Shown here piece by piece: positions 1 to 6,341 of a DNA stretch of 10,017 nt. The notes under the pieces were generated by a model. The model saw only the letters and a list, made by a program, of their open reading frames with translations. It was not told the DNA's origin and ran no database searches. The number at the start of each line of letters is the position of its first letter. Positions within the stretch are counted from its first letter, which is position 1. The stretch spans positions 1 through 10,017 of the forward strand of contig JAITQR010000002.1 of NCBI GenBank assembly GCA_031288815.1. Reading direction: 5' to 3'. Source of the DNA: Treponema sp. (GTDB taxonomy: Bacteria; Spirochaetota; Spirochaetia; Treponematales; Breznakiellaceae). Made by a program: the position numbers and the translations under genes.

Positions 1-2
1 TA

Positions 3-119
3 TTGCAAATGATAAAGACAACCCTTCTTACCAAAGGTTCTATTGTGGAATTATGTGCTACTAAACCGCCCCCACCTGAAATCGCTTCACTTCAACCCCT
101 TCTGGAGGGCTTACTATGA
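3..119 (+). CDS. 3' end of an unidentified reading frame (partial)
   Basis: This frame is open from the left edge of the window and ends in TGA at 117-119. That stop overlaps the ATG of the next ORF as ATGA, an arrangement typical of translationally coupled genes. The visible C-terminus has a run of four prolines and ends in Leu-Leu-Glu-Gly-Leu-Leu. An internal ATG at 9 could be a start, but no Shine-Dalgarno sequence is visible before it, so this may equally be the tail of a larger gene. No family is recognised. A second frame is also open from the edge and stops with TAA at 62-64, so the choice of frame rests mainly on the ATGA overlap. It could be non-coding. Confidence 0.25.
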   Translation: MQMIKTTLLTKGSIVELCATKPPPPEIASLQPLLEGLL

Positions 120-304
120 AATTAAACCGGACAGCAGTGATTAACGCGATAAAAACAGCAAGGGGTATTGCTTTACAGGCCGGCGATTATTTGCTCTGGA
201 AAATCACTTATACCGATTCGAAATGGAATATCCACTTGTTTATTCAAATTGTAAATGCGGACGGTTCCATTGGGCTAATCACTCATAGTGAGACTAAAGA
301 GTAA
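116..304 (+). CDS. small hypothetical protein, 62 aa
   Basis: The ORF starts at an ATG preceded by GGAGGG (104-109) with a 6-base spacer, a good ribosome binding site, and ends with TAA. The product is 62 residues, with a basic N-terminus (MKLNRTAVINAIKTARG) followed by a hydrophobic/aromatic stretch that looks like beta strands (around residues 23-45). There is no signal peptide, cysteine motif or known domain that I can name. Base composition is near 40% GC by eye, clearly lower than the genes to its right, which suggests acquired DNA or the edge of a mobile segment. The start overlaps the stop of the upstream frame (ATGA), so the two may be a coupled pair. A toxin-antitoxin-type pair is one possibility, but nothing in the residues proves it. 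Function unknown. Confidence 0.5.
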   Translation: MKLNRTAVINAIKTARGIALQAGDYLLWKITYTDSKWNIHLFIQIVNADGSIGLITHSETKE

Positions 305-325
305 TTTTTCAAAGGAAAGGACGCC

Positions 326-354
326 GTGCCGTCCGCGGCACAACGCTTCGAGCG
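326..354 (+). terminator. tandem GC hairpins after the small ORF (weak terminator candidate)
   Basis: GTGCCG (326-331) and CGGCAC (336-341) form a perfect 6-bp stem with a TCCG tetraloop of the UNCG kind. A second stem, CGCT/AGCG (344-347 and 351-354), follows at once and is trailed by GATTTTA. The U-run is short, so termination is uncertain. The rest of the 258-bp gap between the convergent small ORF and sbcC (305-562) shows no convincing gene; its open frames have no ribosome binding site and no recognisable protein. Confidence 0.25.
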
Positions 355-562
355 GATTTTACATCGCCTAACAGAACCGCGTAAGGATGCCGGACAACCG
401 GGATTTTCCGCTCAGTGCGCCCGATCCAACCGCACCGTGTCGCCGCCGGGGTATGACTTCAGGTACCGCGGCACTTTGCGGGTTCGGTCTTTCGGGTTCC
501 GATCCAATCCAAGGACAGTTCTTCAAGGTATGGAACATGGTAAAACATAAAAAAGCTTGTTT

Positions 563-3500
563 TTATACGCCGGTTTCGATGCGGGAACCCGATCCGGTTT
601 TGACGATTTCTACCCGGCAGGGAATGCGGGAACGCATTTCCCCCACATGGGAGATGAGTCCCACCATGCGGTGTTCCCGCAGCTCGTCCAGGATGAGGAG
701 GGCCTTGTCCAGGCTTCCCTCGTCCAGGCTGCCGAAGCCTTCGTCGATAAAGACCGCGTCCAGACGCACCCCGCCGGAACGGCTCTGGATGGAATCGGCA
801 AGCCCCAGGGCAAGGCTTATGGAGGCCATAAAACTTTCGCCCCCGGAGAGGGTGGCGCAGGGCCGGGTCTTGCCCGTATAGGCGTCAAAGACTATCAGAT
901 CCAGTCCGGCGTATCCCCGGCCGTTTTCCCGCTGGCTGTCCAGGAGCAGGGAGTAGCGGGATTCGCTCATTTTCTCACGCCGCCGGGTGGCGAAGGCGGC
1001 TACCTCCGCGAGGTAAAGCCCTAAAAGCCAGGAATCGAAGGGCTTTTTCCGGGGATTTTTCCCCGCCAGATCGTCCGCCAGGTTTCGCAGTCCCCGGGCT
1101 TTATCGGTAAGATCCCGGCAGCGCCTGTCCGCCTCCTCAAGGGCTTCCCTGTCCTTTTCCATGCCCGTAAGTTCCGCGTAAGCCCGATCCCGTTCGGCTT
1201 CCCCCTCCGCGATTTCCGCCTCCAGGCGGCGGAGCCGTTCCCCGGCGGCCTCAAGCGGGGAGCCCGCCGGGGTTCCGGAAGGGGAATTTTTTACCGCTGT
1301 CTCCGGGCGGGAATCTTGGGGAGGAGCTTCCGGATAGGGCTCTTCCCCCAGGGCTTCCAGTTCCCGCCGGATAAGTCCAAGCTGCTTCTTCTGCTCGGCC
1401 ACCCGGGAACCCAGCCGCGCCTTTTCCTCATACCAGTTTTTTATTTCCCGGTCCAGGGATTCTTCCGCTTCCTGTACCAGAAGGCTTTCCGTCAGGGTTT
1501 TTGGATCCTTGAACAGACTGGCCGCCAGTTCCCGCCGAAGACTCTTTCCGGCTTCCGCCAACTCCCTTTCCGTTTCTTCCTTCCGGCCCAGGGCGTTTTT
1601 TTCGTCCGCCTGGGCCGCGGCCAGGTTCCGGCCCGCCTGATCGAACTGTTCCCGGTATGCCGCGATCAGCCCTTCCTGCTCCGCCTGTAGCTTGTCCAGT
1701 CTTTCCAGACTAAGGCCGCCGGGAATTTCCGCCTCCAGGGTTTTTTTAAGGGCTTCGTATTTCCGTTCCCCCTCCCCGATACCGGCGGCAAGGTTCCTCT
1801 CCTTCTCCGCCATTCCGGCCAGTTCCCTTTCGTTTTCCGTAAGCTCTTTCCGCAGTCCTTCCCGTTCCCGGTAGAGGATCTTTATCCGGCCCTCCGCCTC
1901 CCGAATCTTTCCCTGCCGGGAGATGAGATCGTTAAGGGCGCCGGAACTCTCTTTTATGATCCCGTCGAATTCCCCGGCTGGGGGAAGGCGGGCCTGGCCG
2001 GGTAAAAGGATTTCGCCGGGGACGGCGCGTCTTACTTCCCGGATCTCGGCTTCCAGGGCGGAAAGGTCGGCGCGGTTCTTTTCCAGGGCGCCGGTTTTGG
2101 TCCGGTGTTCCGCGTTCAGGGCGGAAAGTTCCATCTCATCTTTCCGCAGGGAGCCTTCCTGGGCGCTTATCCGCTCGTCCAGGCTGAAAGGGGAAATCCG
2201 CGCCGGAGCCGGGCGGGGGTGTTCCGTGGCGCCGCAGACCGGGCAGGGAAGGCCTGGTTCCAAAAGAAGCGCCAGGCGGGCCGCCATATCCGCGTTTTCA
2301 CCCAGGGCCTTTTCTTCCCTCAGGCCCTTGAGTTCCTCCCCAAGAACAGCTATCCGTCTCTCCAGTTCTCCCCGCCGCACTTCAAGACCCTTGAGGTTTT
2401 CCTCGATGGCGGCCCCTTCCCGAAAGAACCCCTCTTGCCGGAGGGCGATTTTCCGCAGGGCCATGCAGGCGTCCTTAAAGACCCTGGTCTGTTCCAGCCG
2501 CTTTTCGGTCTCCCCGGCTTCCGCCGCGAGGGCTTCCAGCCGCCTGATTTCCCCTTCCTGTTTTTCAAGCTCTTCCCGGAAAAAAGCGTTTTTCTTTTCA
2601 AGTTCCGCCCGTAACCGCCGGGTTTCTTCCGCTTCGGCCTTGGCGGCTGTAAGCTTTTCCCCCTCTTCCTCCATATTGAGGAGGAGGGGCCGCTTCTCCC
2701 GCAGCCGGCGGGTTTCTTCTTCCAGTTTTTGGGAGTCACCCTTCCGTTTCTCCCCTTCGGCGTAGGCTTCCTCCGCCTTTGTCCGCCTTTCCCGGGCCCC
2801 GGCAAGCGCCGCCAGGGCGATCCGGGCCCCTTCCTCCGCCTGTTCCGCCGCCCTAAGGAATTTTTCCAGGGGCCGGGCCTTCCGGGATCGGGAGAGGAGG
2901 TTTTCCCTTTCCTTTACCGCCGCTGACTTTTCCTCGGCCTGTCTCTCCCGCGCCTCGCTCTCCGCCAGCCGGACGGCGGCTTCCGCCTCGTTCTGCCGCA
3001 GGGTATGGACTCGGCGCTGCCTCTGTTCTTCTTCCCCCAGCTTGGAGAGCCTTTCCCTTATCCTCCGGTAGGCTCCTTCCGCGGCGTCATGCAGGGCCTG
3101 ATAGTCTTCCTGGCCAAACCGGCCCCGTATCTCGTCCAGTATCCGCTGGGCTTCCGCCGCCAGGGCCTGGGCTTCCCCGGCTTTCTTCTGGGCCAGTTCC
3201 CTTATCCGGGCGGCCTTTTCCACGGGAAAGAGTTTCCCCAGTACCTTTTGCCGTTCCGCGGTACTTTGCCGAAGAAATTCGGCGAACTCACCCTGGGGGA
3301 GGAGGACTATTTTAAAGAATTCCTCGGCTTCAAGACCGATAAGGGCACGGATCTTCTGATCCGCCTCGGTTTTTCGCGCCGTTCCGTTGACTTTTTTCCC
3401 TTCGGAGATCTCCCAAAGTACCGCGCTTTCATCAATCAGGGTGGCCGCGGCCCCGGGTTTCCGCAGGCGCTTGTACTTGGGGCTCCGTCTCACCAGGTAA

Positions 3501-3763
3501 CGCCGCTCCCCCAGGGAAAATTCCAGGGAAACCCAGCACTCCGCGTCTTCCCCGGCGTGATCGCTCCTCAGCCGCGCCGTGTAGCTCCCCCTGCTGCCCG
3601 GAACCTTTCCGTAGAGGGCGAAGCAAATGGCGTCGAAGACGGTGGTTTTGCCGGAACCGGTCTTGCCGGTGATAAGGAAGATGTCCTCCAGGCGGGAAAA
3701 GTCCAGCTCCTCCCTTCCGGCAAAGGGGCCGAAATTTTCCATCACCAGTTTCTCGGGCTTCAC
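563..3763 (-). CDS. sbcC: SbcC, ATPase subunit of the SbcCD nuclease
   Basis: This is the SMC/Rad50-like ATPase that forms, with SbcD, an ATP-dependent nuclease that opens hairpins and processes DNA ends in the cytoplasm. It has 1066 residues, close to the roughly 1050 of E. coli SbcC. Visible in order: Walker A GKTGSGKT at 33-40; a Q-loop region (LLPQGEFAEFLRQ, about 153-165); a long Glu/Arg/Lys/Ala-rich coiled coil; the zinc hook CPVC at 507-510, exactly mid-protein; a second coiled coil with a proline-rich insert (about 806-836); the signature LSGGE at 972-976; Walker B LDAVFIDE at 1001-1008; D-loop GSLD at 1011-1014; and the H-loop histidine in LISHV near 1039. The start is GTG at 3763, overlapping the sbcD TGA as GTGA, with GGAGG (3774-3778) 10 bases upstream. 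It ends with TAA and has no internal lesion. The family call is very secure. Confidence 0.97.
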   Translation of the reverse strand: MKPEKLVMENFGPFAGREELDFSRLEDIFLITGKTGSGKTTVFDAICFALYGKVPGSRGSYTARLRSDHAGEDAECWVSLEFSLGERRYLVRRSPKYKRLRKPGAAATLIDESAVLWEISEGKKVNGTARKTEADQKIRALIGLEAEEFFKIVLLPQGEFAEFLRQSTAERQKVLGKLFPVEKAARIRELAQKKAGEAQALAAEAQRILDEIRGRFGQEDYQALHDAAEGAYRRIRERLSKLGEEEQRQRRVHTLRQNEAEAAVRLAESEARERQAEEKSAAVKERENLLSRSRKARPLEKFLRAAEQAEEGARIALAALAGARERRTKAEEAYAEGEKRKGDSQKLEEETRRLREKRPLLLNMEEEGEKLTAAKAEAEETRRLRAELEKKNAFFREELEKQEGEIRRLEALAAEAGETEKRLEQTRVFKDACMALRKIALRQEGFFREGAAIEENLKGLEVRRGELERRIAVLGEELKGLREEKALGENADMAARLALLLEPGLPCPVCGATEHPRPAPARISPFSLDERISAQEGSLRKDEMELSALNAEHRTKTGALEKNRADLSALEAEIREVRRAVPGEILLPGQARLPPAGEFDGIIKESSGALNDLISRQGKIREAEGRIKILYREREGLRKELTENERELAGMAEKERNLAAGIGEGERKYEALKKTLEAEIPGGLSLERLDKLQAEQEGLIAAYREQFDQAGRNLAAAQADEKNALGRKEETERELAEAGKSLRRELAASLFKDPKTLTESLLVQEAEESLDREIKNWYEEKARLGSRVAEQKKQLGLIRRELEALGEEPYPEAPPQDSRPETAVKNSPSGTPAGSPLEAAGERLRRLEAEIAEGEAERDRAYAELTGMEKDREALEEADRRCRDLTDKARGLRNLADDLAGKNPRKKPFDSWLLGLYLAEVAAFATRRREKMSESRYSLLLDSQRENGRGYAGLDLIVFDAYTGKTRPCATLSGGESFMASISLALGLADSIQSRSGGVRLDAVFIDEGFGSLDEGSLDKALLILDELREHRMVGLISHVGEMRSRIPCRVEIVKTGSGSRIETGV

Positions 3764-4992
3764 GGTTCCTGTTCCTCCCTCTCAAGCTCCGCGAGAAGTT
3801 CACGGAACAGGGCAAGTTCCCCCGGGTCGGCTTCCCCGTAAAGCCCGGTGAGGAATTCCCCAAAGTCCTCCACCGTGTCCCTCCGTTCCCCCGGCCGTTC
3901 CGCCGGACCGATGACGGCGTGCTCCGCCAGGAGGCTGGATAAGGCGGCGTCCTGGCGGATCGAGAGGAGATGGGGGAAATTCCTTCTCAGCACGGCAAGG
4001 GCGTTTTCCGTAAGCCCCCGGTCGCTAAGGCTTATCTCCAGATAGTCTTCCGCCGCGGCCGAAAGTTCCGTATCCCCCGGGGAGGGCCGGAAGAAGCGCT
4101 CAAAGGGGCCGGAAATCCGGCGGAGTTTCCGCAGGGGCGGAACGGGGACAGGGCTGATGAGCGGCTGCGGATTCCCGGCGGGGGCGTCAAGTTCCACCGA
4201 GAGGAAGTACTTTTCCGCTTCCGCCTCGCCGAAGGAGTAGGCCAGGGGGCTGCCGGAGTACCAGCCGTTTTTTCCGGCCCGCTGTATCCGGTGGAGGTGG
4301 CCCAGGGCCACGTAGTCAAAGCCAGAAAAAAGTTCCATGTCCGTAAGTTCCGCGTTTCCCAGCAAGATCCGTTCCGAACCCGCCTCCAGAGACCCGGCGG
4401 CGAAAAGATGCGCGGCCAGTACAAAACGGGACACCCCCTCCGCTTCGTAGCGTCGCCGGGCCTCCTCAAGCCGCCTCGCCGCCTCCGCGGCAAGCCGAGC
4501 CTGGGAAGTCCAGGATTCCGCCTACTCCCCGGTCCTCTCCCAAGGCTTTTCCGCCGGGCCGGGCCGGAAAGAACCGGGACTGAGAAAGGGGAGCAAAAAG
4601 AAGGCACAGCTTTTCCCGGTTTCCGGGTCTTTCAGGATCACCGGCTTGCCGCAATCCCCGGGATCGGTGGCAAAACGGAGCCCCATGCCGGAGAACAGCT
4701 CCCGCCCGAAACCCAGCCGGACGGGGGAATCGTGGTTACCGGGAATGATAAGTATTTCCAGGGAAGGCCGCCGGGCCTTGATTTTTCCCAGGAAGGAACC
4801 GAAAAGCTCTACCGCCTCCGTTGACGGGATGGACCGGTCATACACGTCCCCGGCGACGATAAGGGCCTGGTAGGATTCGTCCGCCAGAAGGCCGGCAAGA
4901 TTGTCAAGCATGTGGCGCTGATCCTCGATAAGACTCTGTTCGTGCAGAACCTTTCCCAGATGCAGATCGGCGGTATGGAGGAATTTGATCAT
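3760..4992 (-). pseudogene. sbcD: SbcD nuclease subunit, interrupted by one in-frame TAG
   Basis: This is the Mre11-like calcineurin-type phosphoesterase subunit that partners SbcC. From ATG 4992 to TGA 3760 there are 410 sense-position codons in a single frame, a normal family length, except that codon 157 (4524-4522) is TAG. The first part (156 aa) carries D9 and H11 (DLHLG), D49 (GDVYD) and N86-H87-D88 (GNHD). The second part carries H195 (AAHLF) and H232/H234 (GHLH). Metal ligands therefore lie on both sides, and neither half alone can make the full active site. Codons between the TAG and 4434 read as a normal GC-rich amphipathic segment. A GTG at 4434 could restart the second half, but its GGAGG is only 2 bases away, too close for efficient use. 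The gene lies 29 bp after the protease gene without an obvious ribosome binding site, and overlaps sbcC by 4 bases. It could be a nonsense-mutated gene, a readthrough or recoded gene, or a sequencing error. Confidence 0.9.
4522..4524 (-). other. in-frame TAG codon within sbcD
   Basis: Plus-strand CTA reads TAG on the coding strand, at codon 157 between the codons for ERTGE and AESW. The reading frame is the same before and after, so this is a point-type interruption and not a frameshift. CAG (Gln) is one single-transition ancestor; TAC, TGG, TCG, AAG and GAG are others. The six complete reading frames in the window that end at real stops use TAA or TGA, none TAG. Confidence 0.9.
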
Positions 4993-5021
4993 CGGTTAAA
5001 GCGCCGGGGTCTCGCGGTAAA

Positions 5022-5861
5022 TCACCGGCTCGAGAGGCTTACCCCGAATTCCAGCGCCTTAGCCCGGGCTTCGGGAATCCAGCCTTGAAGATCCTTTATC
5101 CTCGTCTCGTGGGAAGGGTGGGTACTGAGGAACTGGGGGATTCCGCCTCCCCCCAGGCCGCTCATCCGTTCCCAGAAAGGAACCGATTCATCCGGGTTGT
5201 AGCCCGCCATGGCCATAAGGATAAGGCCGATACGGTCCGCCTCGCTCTCGTGACCGCGGCTGAAGGGCAGGGTACCGAAAATCTCCGATCCCGCGCCGTA
5301 AAGCGTCATGGCCAGGGCCTGGGTTTCCTCCGAACGGTTCATGGTAAGCACGCTGAGACCGGCGGCGCCGATTTGCTGCAGCATCCCGGCGCTCATCCGC
5401 TGCTGGCTGTGGTTCAAAAGGGCGTGGGCGACTTCGTGACCCATGACGGTGGCAAGCCCCGCCTCGGTAGCGGTAACCGGGAGTATCCCCGTGTACACCA
5501 CGATTTTCCCCCCGGGCATACACCACGCGTTAACCTGATCGTCCCGCACCAGGTGGTATTCCCACTGGTAGTCCCTCAGGTAATCCCCGGCGGTTTCAGC
5601 GTCAAGCCACCTCTCCGCCGCCCCCCGGATTCGCGTACCGACCTTCTCCACCAGCCGGGCCTCCGCCGTCCCGGATACCACCGTGCTCTGCCCGATAAAT
5701 TCCTGGTATTGCTGGAAAGAGGAGGGGAAAAGCTGGCTGTTATCCACGAAGGCCATGGTCCTCTTGCCGGTAAGGGGATTGGTCACGCAGGCGATAAAGA
5801 TCCCAAGCCCAATCAGGGCCGCGAGCGGGCCTAAGATAAAGATGGGGAATGACTTTTTCAT
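5022..5861 (-). CDS. M48-family lipoprotein metalloprotease
   Basis: This is a 279-residue zinc metallopeptidase of the M48 family (the LoiP/YggG-like group of envelope proteases that act on damaged or misfolded membrane and periplasmic proteins). The N-terminus has MKKS, a hydrophobic stretch and FIAC at 22-25, a relaxed lipobox, followed by VTNPLTGKR, the usual lead-in of this lipoprotein group. This predicts a lipid-anchored, periplasm-facing enzyme. The catalytic zinc motif HEVAH is at 142-146, the third ligand region ESEAD at 205-209, and STHPSHETR (246-254) is the conserved C-terminal signature. The ATG at 5861 is the only usable start, because an in-frame TAA lies 9 bases upstream and the signal peptide is needed. 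No Shine-Dalgarno sequence precedes it; a perfect TATAAT sits 8 bases upstream instead. It ends 29 bp before sbcD, so the three genes probably share a transcript, although I know of no functional link with DNA repair. Confidence 0.93.
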   Translation of the reverse strand: MKKSFPIFILGPLAALIGLGIFIACVTNPLTGKRTMAFVDNSQLFPSSFQQYQEFIGQSTVVSGTAEARLVEKVGTRIRGAAERWLDAETAGDYLRDYQWEYHLVRDDQVNAWCMPGGKIVVYTGILPVTATEAGLATVMGHEVAHALLNHSQQRMSAGMLQQIGAAGLSVLTMNRSEETQALAMTLYGAGSEIFGTLPFSRGHESEADRIGLILMAMAGYNPDESVPFWERMSGLGGGGIPQFLSTHPSHETRIKDLQGWIPEARAKALEFGVSLSSR

Positions 5862-5869
5862 AGGAGGGA

Positions 5870-5898
5870 ATTATAGGAAAGGGCGGGTAAAAAAACAA
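5870..5898 (-). promoter_or_regulatory. sigma70-type promoter of the protease-sbcD-sbcC operon
   Basis: On the minus strand TTGTTT (5898-5893) is followed by a 17-base spacer and a perfect TATAAT (5875-5870). Transcription would start about 7 bases on, near 5863, within 1-3 bases of the ATG at 5861. The transcript would therefore be leaderless or nearly so, which fits the absence of a ribosome binding site. The -35 matches only three consensus bases. Confidence 0.6.
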
Positions 5899-6121
5899 TG
5901 ACCGGAAATCCGTAGGCTTTCCTCCGGGCAAAAGCGTTTACTTTCCGAATAAGACGGAATACGGGAAATCCGGGTTAACGGGTGCCTTGAATATCTTGCG
6001 CTTTGCACTGAACCGTTTCTCGGAAACCTCCGTGGCGCGTAAGCGGGCCAGGGCTATTTTCCTCGGAACGTTCAAGTTTTCAGGGGCCTTGTCTTACCGG
6101 GCGTCCCGGAAATCGGGGTTC
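5899..6121. other. divergent intergenic stretch with three CGGAAATC-type motifs
   Basis: No gene is supported here on either strand. Three similar motifs occur: ACCGGAAATCCG at 5901-5912, ACGGGAAATCCGGG at 5961-5974 and TCCCGGAAATCGGGG at 6104-6118. The third can fold as CCCG-GAAAT-CGGG. The first two start 60 bp apart. They could be protein sites or remnants of a repeat; no function is evident. Confidence 0.3.
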
Positions 6122-6151
6122 TTGCCATCCCCCGGAAAACCACGGTAGTAT
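6122..6151 (+). promoter_or_regulatory. sigma70-type promoter ahead of the structured leader
   Basis: TTGCCA (6122-6127, five of six consensus bases) is separated by 18 bases from TAGTAT (6146-6151, four of six). The predicted start near 6158 falls at the 5' edge of the paired element at 6157-6229. It is about 190 bp upstream of the regulator start codon, giving a long leader. Confidence 0.45.
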
Positions 6152-6156
6152 CCGGA

Positions 6157-6229
6157 GGAGTTTGTCGCGCTTCGCGGGTGAAACCCTAAAAAATCGCCGG
6201 GGAGGCGATTTTTTTACCCCGCAAACTCC
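6157..6229 (+). promoter_or_regulatory. structured leader RNA enclosing three hairpins
   Basis: GGAGTTTG (6157-6164) pairs perfectly with CAAACTCC (6222-6229). Inside are three further self-complementary segments: CGCG/CGCG around CTT (6166-6176), GGG/CCC around TGAAA (6176-6186), and the AT-flanked terminator stem (6188-6214). GCGGG (6174-6178) could alternatively pair with CCCGC (6218-6222), competing with the first two hairpins. This looks like an attenuator, a small RNA or a copy of a dispersed structured repeat. I do not recognise a known riboswitch class. A T-loop-like GTTCGAATC follows at 6230, but no cloverleaf forms around it. Confidence 0.5.
6188..6215 (+). terminator. intrinsic terminator within the regulator leader
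   Basis: AAAAAATCGCC (6188-6198) and GGCGATTTTTT (6204-6214) form an 11-bp stem with loop GGGGA, ending in seven T. It has a T-run on both strands and so could work in both directions. No plus-strand gene ends upstream of it, so it would act on transcripts from the promoter at 6122-6151 or on a short RNA. Confidence 0.7.
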
Positions 6230-6320
6230 GTTCGAATCAAAGGTTCGCGGGAGCCGGATAAGCGGGGTTTTCGCGGTCCTGGCGGCGCAAAACCCACTCG
6301 CGACAGGCTGCTGGAAATAC

Positions 6321-6341
6321 AGGAGGCCGGAGCCCCGGAGC
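6321..6341 (+). promoter_or_regulatory. unusually spaced ribosome binding site of the regulator
   Basis: AGGAGG (6321-6326) lies 15 bases before the ATG at 6342, longer than usual. CCGG (6327-6330) and CCGG (6335-6338) can pair between them and would shorten the effective distance to a few bases. The in-frame codons from 6309 to 6341 contain no other start, so ATG 6342 is the best choice. Confidence 0.45.

Noticed and set aside
387..1024. Plus-strand open frames in the convergent gap and over the sbcC 3' end
   Set aside because: They run into the antisense of the SbcC Walker B and signature region, with no Shine-Dalgarno and no recognisable product.
4432..4450. Independent translation start for the second half of sbcD at GTG 4434
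   Set aside because: The GGAGG is only 2 bases from the GTG and is part of ordinary Glu/Gly codons. The product would lack half of the catalytic residues, so a split functional gene is unlikely.
1923..4824. Several plus-strand open frames of 170-284 codons opposite sbcC and sbcD
   Set aside because: All lie antisense to the motif-verified sbcC/sbcD frames. Their Ser/Arg-rich or Pro/Gly/Phe-rich content is what reversed Glu/Leu/Arg codons give.
6222..6250. Possible tRNA, because GTTCGAATC resembles a T-loop
   Set aside because: The T-stem would have two mismatches, and no matching acceptor, D-arm or anticodon arm can be placed around it.
6162..6341. N-terminal extension of the regulator from a TTG at 6162
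   Set aside because: It would translate through the terminator hairpin and lacks any domain; the XRE domain is complete from ATG 6342.
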